DNA from: CG2-30-36-16 sp964372115
GTDB taxonomy: Bacteria; Bacteroidota; Ignavibacteria; Ignavibacteriales; Ignavibacteriaceae
NCBI GenBank assembly: GCA_964372115.1
Contig: CAYJPN010000002.1
Coordinates: forward strand, 172,976 to 236,975
Length of the DNA stretch: 64,000 nucleotides
Reading direction: 5' to 3'
Position 1 is the stretch's first letter. Every line of letters begins with the position of its first letter. The position numbers and the translations under genes were made by a program. Below are positions 37,192 to 46,426 of the stretch, one piece after another. The notes beneath the pieces were generated by a model. It did not search any database and was not told the origin of the DNA. It saw nothing but the letters and a program-made list of their open reading frames with translations.

Positions 37192-38229
37192 ATGAGACAT
37201 ATAGTAATAATTTTTGTAGTAATTTTATTTTTCACCGGTTGTACGGCAGAAAAAATAGAAATTGAGGCTTCACCGGCAAAAGCTTTTCCAAGATGGATTA
37301 TGGATGATTCGATGCATTCGGATCAAACCTCCGGCATCACCTTTGTAGGTGAAAAGGGAGACAGCAAATATTTTCTTCTCGCCGATGATATTGGAGAAAT
37401 AAATAGGTTAACTATAACTTCCGATACCATTTTTAAGCTTGACAATATTATTTTTAGCAGCGATGTTATTGCTTTTCTCGATACATTCCCTAAACCTGAC
37501 TTTGAAGAAATATCCTACGATAAAAAGAAAAACAAACTTTTTCTTTCGATGGAAGGGGACAATTACGGGAAGAAGAATCCCGCGCGGAAAAAAATTGACA
37601 TTAATTCTTTTGCAGGAATATATGAGCTTGAATTCCAAAACAAAAATATTTTTGCCGACACTTTAGTCGCGATAAAAAAAATTGATATTCAACCGAATGC
37701 AGAATTTTACAAACATGTAAAATCGAATATCGGTTTTGAGGGTTTTGCATTTGATAATAAATATTTTTATGCAGGGTTAGAGGGTTTTTCAGAACAAAAT
37801 ATTTTTGCCGATAGCACACTAATATATATTATCGACCGGCGAACACAAAAAATAGTAAAAGAAGTTAATACTAAAGTGCTGGGTATACAAACAATTTGTG
37901 GTTTGTTTTCGCCCGAAGATAAAACTCTTTTGGGTATTGACAGGAACAGTAAAAATTTATTCAAAATTAAGTTTAACGATAATCTTGAAGTTTCCTCCTA
38001 CGGATTAAAAGAAATCGGAACAACGGTTCCAAATTACAGTGCAGTTCATTATGTTGCATCGCTGGAATCTATAACAATGGATGACAACAAAAATATTTAT
38101 TTAATTGATGACCCGTGGAAGAGTTATTTCGTCCCGGCTCAGGAAATATTAGACAAAATGGATAAAAAAACAGAAGAAAATTTTCGTAAATTTGTTCCTA
38201 TTATTTTCAAATTTAACTTTAAAAATTAA
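37192..38229 (+). CDS. Lipoprotein with phytase-like/SdiA-regulated beta-propeller
   Basis: The 345-residue protein starts at ATG 37192; the upstream ATG at 37129 adds an unlikely leader. The signal peptide ends FFTGC, a lipobox. Mature motifs SGITFVG, FLLADDIGEI, EEISYD and GFEGFAFDNKYFYAG recall the esterase-like phytase/SdiA-regulated propeller families. Substrate and true activity are unknown. It is followed by an M20 dipeptidase 11 bp on. Confidence 0.6.
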   Translation: MRHIVIIFVVILFFTGCTAEKIEIEASPAKAFPRWIMDDSMHSDQTSGITFVGEKGDSKYFLLADDIGEINRLTITSDTIFKLDNIIFSSDVIAFLDTFPKPDFEEISYDKKKNKLFLSMEGDNYGKKNPARKKIDINSFAGIYELEFQNKNIFADTLVAIKKIDIQPNAEFYKHVKSNIGFEGFAFDNKYFYAGLEGFSEQNIFADSTLIYIIDRRTQKIVKEVNTKVLGIQTICGLFSPEDKTLLGIDRNSKNLFKIKFNDNLEVSSYGLKEIGTTVPNYSAVHYVASLESITMDDNKNIYLIDDPWKSYFVPAQEILDKMDKKTEENFRKFVPIIFKFNFKN

Positions 38230-38240
38230 AGGAGTCAGTT

Positions 38241-39605
38241 TTGGAAGATGTAGTAAAATATATCAATCAACATAAAGATACATACATCGAAGAGCTAAAA
38301 AGTTTCCTTCGCATTCCCAGTATAAGCACGCTTGTTGAAAGTAAAGATGACATAAGGAAAGCAGCAAACTTTGTAGCGGAAAAACTGAATTCCGCAGGGA
38401 TGAACCGTGTTGAAGTTTATGAAACTGAAGGTCATCCGCTTGTTTACGGCGAATGGCTTGGTGCACCCGGCAAACCTACTGTGTTGATATATGGTCACTA
38501 CGATGTTCAACCTATTGACCCGATTGAATTATGGGACTCTCCACCTTTTGAACCTGAAATTCGGGGCGATAAAATCTTTGCCCGCGGAGCTACCGATGAT
38601 AAGGGACAAATGCTTGTGCATATAAAGAGTGTTGAGGCATTCCTTAAAACAACCGGCAGTTTACCGTTAAATGTAAAATTTATTATCGAGGGTGAAGAGG
38701 AAGTAGGAAGCGAAAGTTTAGAGACATTTATAAAAAATAATACCGATTTGCTAAAGTGCGATACTGTTTTAATTTCAGATACATCGCTATACGCTAAAGG
38801 TGTTCCGACTATAACCTTTGCTCTGCGCGGTTTGCAGTATATGGAGGTTGAAATTGTTGGTCCTAACCGCGATCTGCATAGCGGCACATACGGCGGAGCT
38901 GTTGCCAACCCGATAAATGTATTGGCTGAAATGATTTCTAAACTTCATGATAAAAACGGTAAAATTACTATCCCCGGTTTTTATGATGATGTTCTTAAAT
39001 TGACAAAAAAAGAAAGAGAAAATTACAAACAGCTAAAATTCTCAGAAAAAAAATATGCAAAAGAACTTGGTGTTGCAGAGTTAACGGGCGAAAAAGGTTA
39101 TACGACAATCGAACGGACATGGGGTCGTCCATCATTAGATTGTAACGGGATAATCGGCGGCTTTACAGGAAAAGGTGCAAAAACAGTTTTACCGAGCAAA
39201 GCTTCTGCAAAAATAAGTATGCGTTTGGTACCTTATCAAGACCCTAAAAAAATTGCCAAGATTTTTACCAATTATATAAAAAAAATTACGCCAAAATCAG
39301 TAAAAGTAACTATTACCAATTTTCACGGCGGTAACCCGGCAATTGCGCCTTTGGAATCTGCCGCAGTACAAGCCGCTGCGAGAGCAATGGAAAAAGCATT
39401 CGGTAAAAAAACAGTATTTATTCGCGAGGGAGGCTCCATCCCAATTGTTGCAACATTTACAAAAAAATTAAAAGTTCCTCCCGTATTAATGGGCTTAGGT
39501 TTAGATTCCGAGAATCTTCATTCTCCAAATGAACATTTTGATTTAAAACATTTTCAAATGGGCATTTTAAGTTCGGCTTATTTTCTAAAGGAATTTTCTT
39601 TGTAA
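38241..39605 (+). CDS. M20-family dipeptidase
   Basis: The 454-residue protein starts at TTG after AAAGGAG. The zinc-site motifs are in order: GHYDVQP, RGATDDKGQ, EGEEEVGSE, then a late HSPNEHF. The lid/dimerisation domain (residues ~200-360) includes RDLHSGTYGG. Family members hydrolyse dipeptides or similar small peptides in the cytosol, as no signal peptide is present. A terminator follows. Confidence 0.88.
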   Translation: MEDVVKYINQHKDTYIEELKSFLRIPSISTLVESKDDIRKAANFVAEKLNSAGMNRVEVYETEGHPLVYGEWLGAPGKPTVLIYGHYDVQPIDPIELWDSPPFEPEIRGDKIFARGATDDKGQMLVHIKSVEAFLKTTGSLPLNVKFIIEGEEEVGSESLETFIKNNTDLLKCDTVLISDTSLYAKGVPTITFALRGLQYMEVEIVGPNRDLHSGTYGGAVANPINVLAEMISKLHDKNGKITIPGFYDDVLKLTKKERENYKQLKFSEKKYAKELGVAELTGEKGYTTIERTWGRPSLDCNGIIGGFTGKGAKTVLPSKASAKISMRLVPYQDPKKIAKIFTNYIKKITPKSVKVTITNFHGGNPAIAPLESAAVQAAARAMEKAFGKKTVFIREGGSIPIVATFTKKLKVPPVLMGLGLDSENLHSPNEHFDLKHFQMGILSSAYFLKEFSL

Positions 39606-39624
39606 TAAACTATTGGTGATAAAG

Positions 39625-39659
39625 GGCAATCCAATTTTATGCTGATTGCCTTTTTTTTT
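39625..39659 (+). terminator. Intrinsic terminator after M20 dipeptidase
   Basis: GGCAATC and GATTGCC form a 7-bp stem around a 12-nt loop, followed by nine T. Confidence 0.85.
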
Positions 39660-39735
39660 GTTATTTTTGCATGGAGTTGTTTTAAGTATCTGTTCCCGCT
39701 TTCTATTTTCTTTTAACCTTTATAAAGGTAAAGTA

Positions 39736-40590
39736 ATGAATAAAATATTACTAATATTGTTTTCCTTTTCGTTAATATTTCTTATTGCTGCGTGTGGTGG
39801 AGAGCCCGAACCGAAACCGGAAACTATTGCCGGTGAAGACGTTGCAAGATCACCTGAAAAGGATATAGAAATACAGCGGTACAATCTTTTAAGGATGAAG
39901 GAGCAGGCAGTAAATAGAACCCCGTGTGATACTATTGCGCTTTATGAGTATGTTCTCGATAATTATCCGGAAGGAACATATTTAGTAGATTTTGATAAAA
40001 CATTTACATATAATATTCCAAAACAAGCTGTCTTATATTACCCGAAAGACAAGCAGTATGTTTTTGGAGTAATCGCGCGGTCAAAACCAGGGGAACGCTT
40101 AATTGAAGCAAAAAATATTGTAGGCTGGGATCAGAGTTATATTGACCTTGATAGTACCGAACTTGGTACAGCGTTTTTTTATCTTGTTTTATTTAAATGC
40201 GATGGCGGTGAATTCAGCGTTGTTTGGGAAGCTCCCATCCCATCACATGGCGGGTTTAACCGAATTAGCTTGAATAAATGGAATTATAAAGGCACAGAAT
40301 TTATTCAGTCATATTTTCATTATGCCCGGGGCAGTGGACATATAGACTACAATTATTTTTTTGTTGATGGGCTGACCTCATTTCCGCATCTTTTGATGAC
40401 TTATGAGGGGATTACCTTTAAACGGACAATTGCAAATGTAAATAATGATAAGTTCCCTGACTATTTTGAATATGTATATGTAGATTATGGTGATTCTATC
40501 CGCGCTGTGGATTCTATTGCATTTATCTGGAGTGAAAAGGACAGTTTTTACGTCAACACCCGTAATAAAAAAATAACTCGTCCCTATTAA
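39736..40590 (+). CDS. Lipoprotein of unknown function
   Basis: The 284-residue protein starts at ATG 39736 after AAAGGTAA; an upstream in-frame start at 39646 falls in the terminator tail. The signal peptide ends LIAACGG, a clear lipobox with the following EPEPKPE linker typical of surface lipoproteins. The mature part is mixed alpha/beta with many Tyr and Asp. No family was recognised. Confidence 0.65.
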   Translation: MNKILLILFSFSLIFLIAACGGEPEPKPETIAGEDVARSPEKDIEIQRYNLLRMKEQAVNRTPCDTIALYEYVLDNYPEGTYLVDFDKTFTYNIPKQAVLYYPKDKQYVFGVIARSKPGERLIEAKNIVGWDQSYIDLDSTELGTAFFYLVLFKCDGGEFSVVWEAPIPSHGGFNRISLNKWNYKGTEFIQSYFHYARGSGHIDYNYFFVDGLTSFPHLLMTYEGITFKRTIANVNNDKFPDYFEYVYVDYGDSIRAVDSIAFIWSEKDSFYVNTRNKKITRPY

Positions 40591-40677
40591 TTTAGCCTTC
40601 TTCAATGGCTGAGAAAACACTAATTTTGTAAGTAAAATTTCAATTCAAATTATCCATTAATTGTATCATTAACTGTG

Positions 40678-40685
40678 TATCTTTG
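40678..40685 (+). promoter_or_regulatory. Putative -7 box upstream of ygfZ
   Basis: TATCTTTG is an exact TAnnTTTG match, 44 bp before the ygfZ ATG. No good TTTG is seen at the expected -33 distance, so support is partial. Confidence 0.35.
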
Positions 40686-40729
40686 TGCCTGCAATGATAT
40701 AAAAAAAATTGGATAAGAAGAGGATATTA

Positions 40730-41830
40730 ATGACAGAAGAAAAAATAAGAACATCACCACTTCAAGAATATTATGAAAAACTCGGAGCTTCCTTTTATCA
40801 GGAAGAAGAAATAATTAAAATAAAATCCTTCGGCGATTCTGACGAAGAACTTCATTCCCTTTATGAGGGCGTTGCCCTGAGGGATATCTCCACAGAGGGT
40901 GTAATTGAATTAAAAGGAAATGACGCTCTTGATTTACTAAATAGGATCAGTACAAATTCGGTAAAAAACCTTATAAAGGAAGATGTAAAAGACACAATTT
41001 TTGTTACTGAAAAAGGGAGAATAATTGATGTAGCAAAATTGGTGAACTTCGGATCGCACTTAATAATGCTTACTAGTTCGGAGCATCGATTCAAAGTATT
41101 AAGATGGGTGCAAAAATATATTATTACTGATGACGTTACAGCTTCCGATGTAACCGGTAAGTTTTCAATCTTTGAGTTAATGGGGCCTCAAGCAGATTCT
41201 TTCATCTCCCTCGTGTGCGGTAAAGTTGTAAATGAAATACGCGATGATAAATTTAGAATTATAGATGCAGAGGGGACTATCTTTTTCTTGATGAAACTTA
41301 AAGATGTTAATGATTATTCGAAATTTGTAATTATTTCAGAACCCAACAGCGGTAAAAGATTAATTGAGTTTATGACAAATAATTCGGGTCCGTTCGACTT
41401 TAATTTAATTGGCGAGGATGCTTACGAAGCCTATCGCATTGAGCGGGGTATTCCAAAAGCCCCAAATGAGTTAAATGATGAATTTAATCCTCATGAAGCA
41501 AAATTGTTGGGTAATGTTGATTTTAACAAAGGCTGCTATATAGGTCAGGAAGTTATTGCCCGGTTGGGTACTTATCAAAAAGTGCAGAAATTTTTAACCG
41601 GTTTAAAGTTTGAAGAAACACCTGATCGGTCATCTATTTATAAACTTACAGATTCAGAGGGTAATGATGCCGGTATGGTTACTTCGATTGGTTCCTCTCC
41701 CAGGTGCAAAAAATCAATTGGTCTTGGGTATGTTCGCAAAGCGTATTTAATTGATGGAACATTATTAAATGCGGTTGGTTTAAACGGAGAAATTAAAGTA
41801 ACTGTTCATTCAACTCCTATGAAAAAATGA
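40730..41830 (+). CDS. ygfZ: Folate-binding YgfZ/GcvT-like protein
   Basis: The 366-residue protein starts at ATG 40730 after GAGG. The N-terminal GcvT fold is followed by the YgfZ signature KGCYIGQEVIARL. YgfZ proteins support repair or maturation of certain iron-sulphur enzymes, using tetrahydrofolate and the motif cysteine. It overlaps the adenosyltransferase start by four bases (ATGA), so translation is coupled. Confidence 0.88.
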   Translation: MTEEKIRTSPLQEYYEKLGASFYQEEEIIKIKSFGDSDEELHSLYEGVALRDISTEGVIELKGNDALDLLNRISTNSVKNLIKEDVKDTIFVTEKGRIIDVAKLVNFGSHLIMLTSSEHRFKVLRWVQKYIITDDVTASDVTGKFSIFELMGPQADSFISLVCGKVVNEIRDDKFRIIDAEGTIFFLMKLKDVNDYSKFVIISEPNSGKRLIEFMTNNSGPFDFNLIGEDAYEAYRIERGIPKAPNELNDEFNPHEAKLLGNVDFNKGCYIGQEVIARLGTYQKVQKFLTGLKFEETPDRSSIYKLTDSEGNDAGMVTSIGSSPRCKKSIGLGYVRKAYLIDGTLLNAVGLNGEIKVTVHSTPMKK

Positions 41831-42372
41831 AAATATATACCAAGACCGGCGACAAGGGTGAGACAAGTTTATTCGGAGGTGAGCGAGTATCAAAAGATTC
41901 GTTGCGAATAGAGGCTTACGGTACAATTGATGAGCTTAATTCATTTATAAGCCTTGCGGTTACAGAAGTAAAAAATAATGAAATAAAAGAGTTACTTAAT
42001 AAAATTCAAAATATGCTTTTTGATGCGGGCGCTGATTTAGCGGCTCCGGTTACAGTAGAAAATAAAAAATTAAAAATAAAAAGAGTTCCGGTTTCTTATA
42101 GTATTGAAATAGAAAAAGCTATCGATTATTTTGAACAAAACCTTGAGCCGTTGAAAAATTTTATTCTTCCCGGCGGAAGTAAAAGTGCAGCTTTGCTGCA
42201 TGTTTGCCGAACGATTGCGCGGCGTGCCGAAAGAAGAGTAGTGCAAATAAATAAGACCGAACAAATAGGCGAAAATTTGATTATCTTTCTGAACAGATTA
42301 TCGGACCTGTTTTTTGTTCTTTCACGTTATGAGAATAAAATCTCAAAAGTTCCGGATATAACCTGGAAATAA
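41827..42372 (+). CDS. PduO-type cob(I)alamin adenosyltransferase
   Basis: The 181-residue protein has the PduO ATP-binding start KIYTKTGDKGETSLFGGERV, then EAYGTIDELNSF, and the C-terminal helix motif HVCRTIARRAERRVV. It transfers adenosine from ATP to cob(I)alamin, making coenzyme B12. It is coupled to ygfZ. No cobalamin riboswitch is visible in the overlap or upstream of ygfZ. Confidence 0.92.
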   Translation: MKIYTKTGDKGETSLFGGERVSKDSLRIEAYGTIDELNSFISLAVTEVKNNEIKELLNKIQNMLFDAGADLAAPVTVENKKLKIKRVPVSYSIEIEKAIDYFEQNLEPLKNFILPGGSKSAALLHVCRTIARRAERRVVQINKTEQIGENLIIFLNRLSDLFFVLSRYENKISKVPDITWK

Positions 42373-42431
42373 CTCAATAATAAAATGCGTTTTCATTGTA
42401 CATTATTCATGGTAAATTGTTCATTAATATT

Positions 42432-42786
42432 GGGGGTGAAATTGGTTTCGACGGGATTGAAGAGGCTAAGAACTGCGTATCGTGTTCCCCGAAGACACGT
42501 TAAAAAATTGGGACAAAACATTAACTGGCGAATATAATTACGCCCTCGCTGCGTAGGTAAACTACGTAGCCGTTCTTTAAGTTTTCTCGCATAGGAATTT
42601 AATAGAACGTCGTTTATGTGCGATAGCCGAGCGGAGTGTTTGTGACCGTTAAGCAAAATTTAAGCAGACAGGCTTAAAGCGATCCTTGTTTGTTTGGTAA
42701 CTTTAAGTTAAAACAAAAACAAACTATGTATGTAGACGTTCTTGGTGTCTTAATTTCGGACGCGGGTTCGACTCCCGCCACCTCCA
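42432..42786 (+). ncRNA. ssrA: tmRNA (ssrA)
   Basis: The 5' end GGGGGTG pairs with 3' CACCTCC (7-bp acceptor stem, one G-U). TTTCGACGGG and the T-arm GGGTTCGACTCCC are in their usual places. The tag reading frame starts near 42527 and runs to TAG at 42554-42556, giving GEYNYALAA (alanine from the charged tmRNA comes first). The genomic bases after the discriminator A42786 are CAA, so CCA is added after transcription. tmRNA rescues stalled ribosomes together with SmpB, whose gene is not in this window. Confidence 0.96.
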
Positions 42787-42841
42787 CAAAACAGCTTATA
42801 ATATAAGCGCTCAAAGAATCATCTTGAAATATTCTTACAGT

Positions 42842-42880
42842 AAAAACCTTACGAATAAAAAATTTGTAAGGTTTTTTTTT
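42842..42880 (+). terminator. Intrinsic terminator after ssrA
   Basis: AAAAACCTTAC and GTAAGGTTTTT form an 11-bp stem around a 13-nt loop, with the T-run continuing to 42880. Confidence 0.88.
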
Positions 42881-43360
42881 ATAATAAATTTCACGCGTTA
42901 TTCCACCCGATAAAACCTATTTACATTATCCTCCTGTAATTTGATTCCTTTAGTGCAGCGCCGCCAACACATCTTTACATTTAATCAATTTAGCAATAAT
43001 TGTATCGGCATCATTTGTACAGGTATACAACTTGGGGTTTTCGTTATGAACTGAAATAAATTTTAGTATAGCACTTTCTAATTGCTCTGTGTTGTTGAAA
43101 CTGCTCTACGAATCATCCTATCATTTGTTTTGCTAAAAAATCAGAATCGGTAAGGAGGTATTATTTATCAATAATTAGAGTCGCTATATTTGCAAACAAG
43201 GGGGAATTATGTGGCCGTTGACAACAAACAGTTAGCACAATGCCTTCGGAGTTTTTTACAGCTATATAATAAACTACTGCAAAAAATAGCACAATAAAAA
43301 ACAACCCAAAACACCCCAAGAACTCCCTCCCCCTACACAATTTTTTTGTGATAAAAAATT
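42881..43360. other. Gene-free stretch downstream of tmRNA
   Basis: No convincing gene is seen. A 28-codon frame from GTG 43211, after GGGGG, ends at 43297 but has no recognisable product. No integrase or duplicate of the tmRNA 3' end (attachment-site repeat) was found, although tmRNA genes are common integration sites. A small CACAA/TTGTG hairpin sits at 43335-43350. Confidence 0.5.
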
Positions 43361-43410
43361 AGCCAGATGAGGCACTGCCCGAAAAATTATGGGCGGGTAC
43401 TCATCTGGCT
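43361..43410. terminator. Long hairpin downstream of T9SS protease-like gene
   Basis: AGCCAGATGAG and CTCATCTGGCT form an 11-bp perfect stem, with a second inner GCCC/GGGC stem. On the minus strand it is followed by T-rich sequence, fitting termination of the gene ending at 43452. The plus side is also T-rich. Confidence 0.8.
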
Positions 43411-43451
43411 TTTATCTTTTAAATATCCTTGCTTAAATTTTTATTTCTTTC

Positions 43452-45098
43452 TCACCTCAATAAAATCATTTTTTTTGTCTGAGCGAGTGTCCCGACCTGT
43501 AATCTATAGAAATAAACTCCACTCGGCAGATTTGATGCATTCCAACTTACCTCGTAAACTCCCTGTTGTTTTTCTTCATTTACTAATGTCGCAATTTCGC
43601 TGCCAAGAATGTTGTAAATTTTTAAAACCGCATACGCTTGAGATGTTTTATTATGCTTACCTCCAGCGGGGATGGTGTAACGGATTTTGGTATTCGGGTT
43701 AAATGGATTCGGATAGTTTTGCTCTAGATAAAACTCCTGCGGATAATTTTCTCCCACATCTTCTACACTTGTAAAAGGATTACCGGGGCTTTCGGAGATT
43801 ATTCCCGTGACATACCTTTTTTTACCAATCCAATGTAAAATCATACGATTATAACTATCTACAGTTATTTCGGGAAACTCTTGAACTGTTCCTCCGGTAT
43901 CTTTTTGAGTAACATCATGCTTAATTCCGATTGTCTTTTTTTGGCTATCGGTTTCATAGACCCCTGTAACTGCCACAACATGCCCTTTTTCCTTATCGTC
44001 TTCCCTCCACTTATAAATTAATTCAACATCTTCACTATCAGCAATTTCTTTTTTCAAAAATTCCCAAGAGGGGAAAATACCAGTGTTCTTATTTTTTGCA
44101 TTCATACCACCGGTAATTCCAATATCTCCTGTAATTCCAAACCCCTGAAATTTGACCTGGATGGGTAGATTATGAGTTTTGATAAATTTTAATTTCCCCT
44201 GTATCATTGTTGTTAGGCTTACACCGGAGTAGGCTTGTTGTCTTCCCATTAACCTGCTTAACGAATCTAATAGATCTCTATGAGAAAATGGAATCGATAT
44301 TCCTTCAAAATTTTGAGCTAACCACATCATGCTATTTGAAGCCGCAGCGGGTCCGCAAGCATGCCAATCACCTGAATAACCTGGTCCGGCAGGGTGTGAC
44401 GGGTTGTCTAAATCAATATTTGGCATATTAAAGCCGATGTGTGTTTCAATAGCTACAGGAGAGGTTAAATTAGGCGGCGGGTCTCCTTCTACTATTGGAG
44501 GTTGACTGCCAGTGCTGTCAAAAAACTCATTACTTGCATCATCATCCATTGGAGTTACCGGCAGATCGTATTGATAAAAATTAGGTCCCGGGTACGCGCT
44601 TGCCTGGTCAGAAAAGTGAAAGTATATTCTGATGGGTGTAGATGCAGGCCAGGGCATACCATCCGTAATTCCTAAGGGCTGCATGTCAAACCGTATACCG
44701 ATATTGACTATGTTATATAAACTACTCGTAGTATCGTCTTCATTAGGTACCGCGTATAAATTTTGCGTAATATAAGTAAAACCAGTGCCTGTTCTTTCCG
44801 CACCGATTATTAAATACTTGGGGGCAGTGGATGTATAATTAAAAATCAGCATACCTTCCGTGGAGAAAGGTACTTCAGGTTCATAGGCGCGTTGGTTTAG
44901 TTGATGCACACGAATACTGTTTACCGTAAAAGTTGGGTCCTTTACTGATTGTTTCTCAATTGACTGTGTTGAGGATTGTAATCTAACCTTTTCGACCGAT
45001 TTAAAATTATATTGAGCAGAAACATTAATCGAAAAGAAAATTAATACAACAGAAAACAGGTATATGAGCCGGTTAATAAAAAGTAACTTTGTGTTCAT
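43452..45098 (-). CDS. Secreted cysteine-protease-like protein with T9SS sorting domain
   Basis: The 548-residue protein has a signal peptide (through NVSAQ). In the middle, DWHACGPAAASNSMMWL carries a Cys in a papain/C39-like helix start, and KGHVVAVTGVY gives a possible catalytic His. The C-terminus is a standard T9SS type-A sorting domain (LEQNYPNPFNPNTKIRYTI, VYFYRL, KKMILLR). It is inferred to be an extracellular peptidase or inhibitor-like relative; activity is not proven. It is a single-gene unit with a terminator. Confidence 0.75.
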   Translation of the reverse strand: MNTKLLFINRLIYLFSVVLIFFSINVSAQYNFKSVEKVRLQSSTQSIEKQSVKDPTFTVNSIRVHQLNQRAYEPEVPFSTEGMLIFNYTSTAPKYLIIGAERTGTGFTYITQNLYAVPNEDDTTSSLYNIVNIGIRFDMQPLGITDGMPWPASTPIRIYFHFSDQASAYPGPNFYQYDLPVTPMDDDASNEFFDSTGSQPPIVEGDPPPNLTSPVAIETHIGFNMPNIDLDNPSHPAGPGYSGDWHACGPAAASNSMMWLAQNFEGISIPFSHRDLLDSLSRLMGRQQAYSGVSLTTMIQGKLKFIKTHNLPIQVKFQGFGITGDIGITGGMNAKNKNTGIFPSWEFLKKEIADSEDVELIYKWREDDKEKGHVVAVTGVYETDSQKKTIGIKHDVTQKDTGGTVQEFPEITVDSYNRMILHWIGKKRYVTGIISESPGNPFTSVEDVGENYPQEFYLEQNYPNPFNPNTKIRYTIPAGGKHNKTSQAYAVLKIYNILGSEIATLVNEEKQQGVYEVSWNASNLPSGVYFYRLQVGTLAQTKKMILLR

Positions 45099-45498
45099 AA
45101 GACCTCCAAAATTGATTGAAAAGAATCTTTATATATCGATAATGAATTGTGTAATTTGAATTGTTAGTTGAATTAAGATTTGTTTTAATAGTAATTTCAA
45201 AGAGCTTCATTTAATTAAAGAAGCAATTCCAAATTACGTTACGGTAAATTGAGTGGTGTAATAATGAATAAAAAACAATTTTAGCGGAATTGCTTTACTA
45301 TGTATGTTATTTACAAAGTGAAAGTGCAAAAAAAATGGCAAAAAAACAATAAACGACAAAACAAATCAGCGTATATTTTTTCACTTAATATCCTTGAATC
45401 ATCGGAATAAAATTAAAAATTCATCAAATTTATTATAATTTGTAAATTGTATTTTTATCCGGTTTTACTATCTTAGCGCAATATTTTAGGAGAATAAT
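45099..45498. other. Gene-free divergent promoter region
   Basis: This 400-bp AT-rich gap separates two divergent genes. No frame of interest, repeat or RNA fold stands out apart from the promoter-like pair at 45447-45476. It probably holds the control sites of both genes. Confidence 0.5.
45447..45476 (+). promoter_or_regulatory. Putative promoter for SRPBCC gene
   Basis: TTG (45447-45449), a 19-bp spacer and TATCTTAG (45469-45476) match TTG / TAnnTTTG with one mismatch. The gene's ATG follows after 22 bp. Confidence 0.45.
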
Positions 45499-46029
45499 AT
45501 GTTAACGCTTGTAGCTGCTATTTTAATGGTTTCAATTTCCATCGCACAGCAAGAAAGAAGTATTGTCAGCGAAATATTAATCCCCGGACAAGTGGCTGAA
45601 GTTTATGACGCATGGACTACTGTGGAAGGTATAAAAACATTTTTTGCCCCGGATGGTAAGGTAGAATTGAAAGGATATGGTTCCTACGAAATGTATTTTC
45701 TTCCGGATGCCGAACCTGGTGGTAAGGGTGGAGAAGGTTGTAAAATTTTAGCTTTCGAAAATAATAAAATGTTAAGTTTTACCTGGAATGCTCCACCGGG
45801 TTTATCCGAAGTAAGAAAACATTTTACGCATGTTACAGTTTATTTTTTACCTGAAGGGAAGGGCTTAACAAAAGTAAAATTAGTTCATGATGGCTGGGGA
45901 ACAGGGGTGGAGTGGGATAAAGCTTTTAATTATTTTTCGGCAGCATGGCTTAAAGTTGTTTTGCCGAGATTAAAATACCGTTTCGAACATGGCCCGGTTG
46001 ATTGGGACAATCCGCCGAAGTTAAATTAA
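45499..46029 (+). CDS. SRPBCC (AHSA1/START-like) protein with signal segment
   Basis: The 176-residue protein has a short hydrophobic start (through SIAQQ) that looks like a signal peptide. An AHSA1-type SRPBCC fold follows: VAEVYDAWTTVEGIKTFFAP, MYFLPDAEPGG, LSFTWNAP, and a late WD...AAWLKVVLPRLKYRFE helix. The family forms a hydrophobic ligand cavity; the ligand is unknown. GGAG precedes the ATG. It is followed by a guanidinium-type exporter. Confidence 0.8.
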   Translation: MLTLVAAILMVSISIAQQERSIVSEILIPGQVAEVYDAWTTVEGIKTFFAPDGKVELKGYGSYEMYFLPDAEPGGKGGEGCKILAFENNKMLSFTWNAPPGLSEVRKHFTHVTVYFLPEGKGLTKVKLVHDGWGTGVEWDKAFNYFSAAWLKVVLPRLKYRFEHGPVDWDNPPKLN

Positions 46030-46099
46030 TTTTTCGAATCGGTTATAACGATTTATTTTTCCATTAAGTATAATTAGAGAAACAGGAGTTTGTGATTTA

Positions 46100-46417
46100 A
46101 TGGCGTGGTTTATATTATTTATAGCAGGACTATTTGAAGCCGGTTGGGCAATCGGATTAAAATATTCAGAAGGATTTTCAAAACTTTATCCTTCTATTTT
46201 TACAATTGTAAGTATGACGATAAGCGTCGTACTGCTTGCTTATTCTTTAAAATATCTTCCTGTAGGAACCGCTTACGCAGTATGGACAGGAATAGGGGCA
46301 GTAAGCACAGTAATTCTTGGTATCATATTATTTAATGAGTCGCGGGAGTTTGTACGGCTGTTTTTTATTTTTCTAATAATTGTCGGCATAGCAGGATTAA
46401 AAGTCTATTCAAAATAA
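46100..46417 (+). CDS. gdx: SMR-family guanidinium exporter (Gdx/SugE type)
   Basis: The 105-residue protein has four membrane helices. The start MAWFILFIAGLFEAGWAIGL has the Gdx-type glutamate E13 and is followed by KYSEGFSK, with GTAYAVWTGIGAV later, as in SugE/Gdx rather than EmrE. Gdx exchanges guanidinium for protons as an antiparallel dimer. The ~70-bp leader is too short for a full guanidine riboswitch, and none was seen. A Nudix gene starts 9 bp later. Confidence 0.85.
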   Translation: MAWFILFIAGLFEAGWAIGLKYSEGFSKLYPSIFTIVSMTISVVLLAYSLKYLPVGTAYAVWTGIGAVSTVILGIILFNESREFVRLFFIFLIIVGIAGLKVYSK

Positions 46418-46426
46418 GGAGCACAG

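Noticed and set aside
42393..42656. Minus-strand frame of 87 codons
   Set aside because: It lies across the tmRNA, whose structure and tag explain the sequence.
43211..43297. 28-codon frame after GGGGG downstream of tmRNA
   Set aside because: Too short and featureless to support as a gene without expression or conservation data.
42787..43360. Integrated element at the tmRNA 3' end
   Set aside because: No integrase, no repeat of the tmRNA end, and a normal terminator directly follows the gene.
46030..46099. Guanidine-I riboswitch before gdx
   Set aside because: The gap is only 70 bp and shows no matching conserved motifs.
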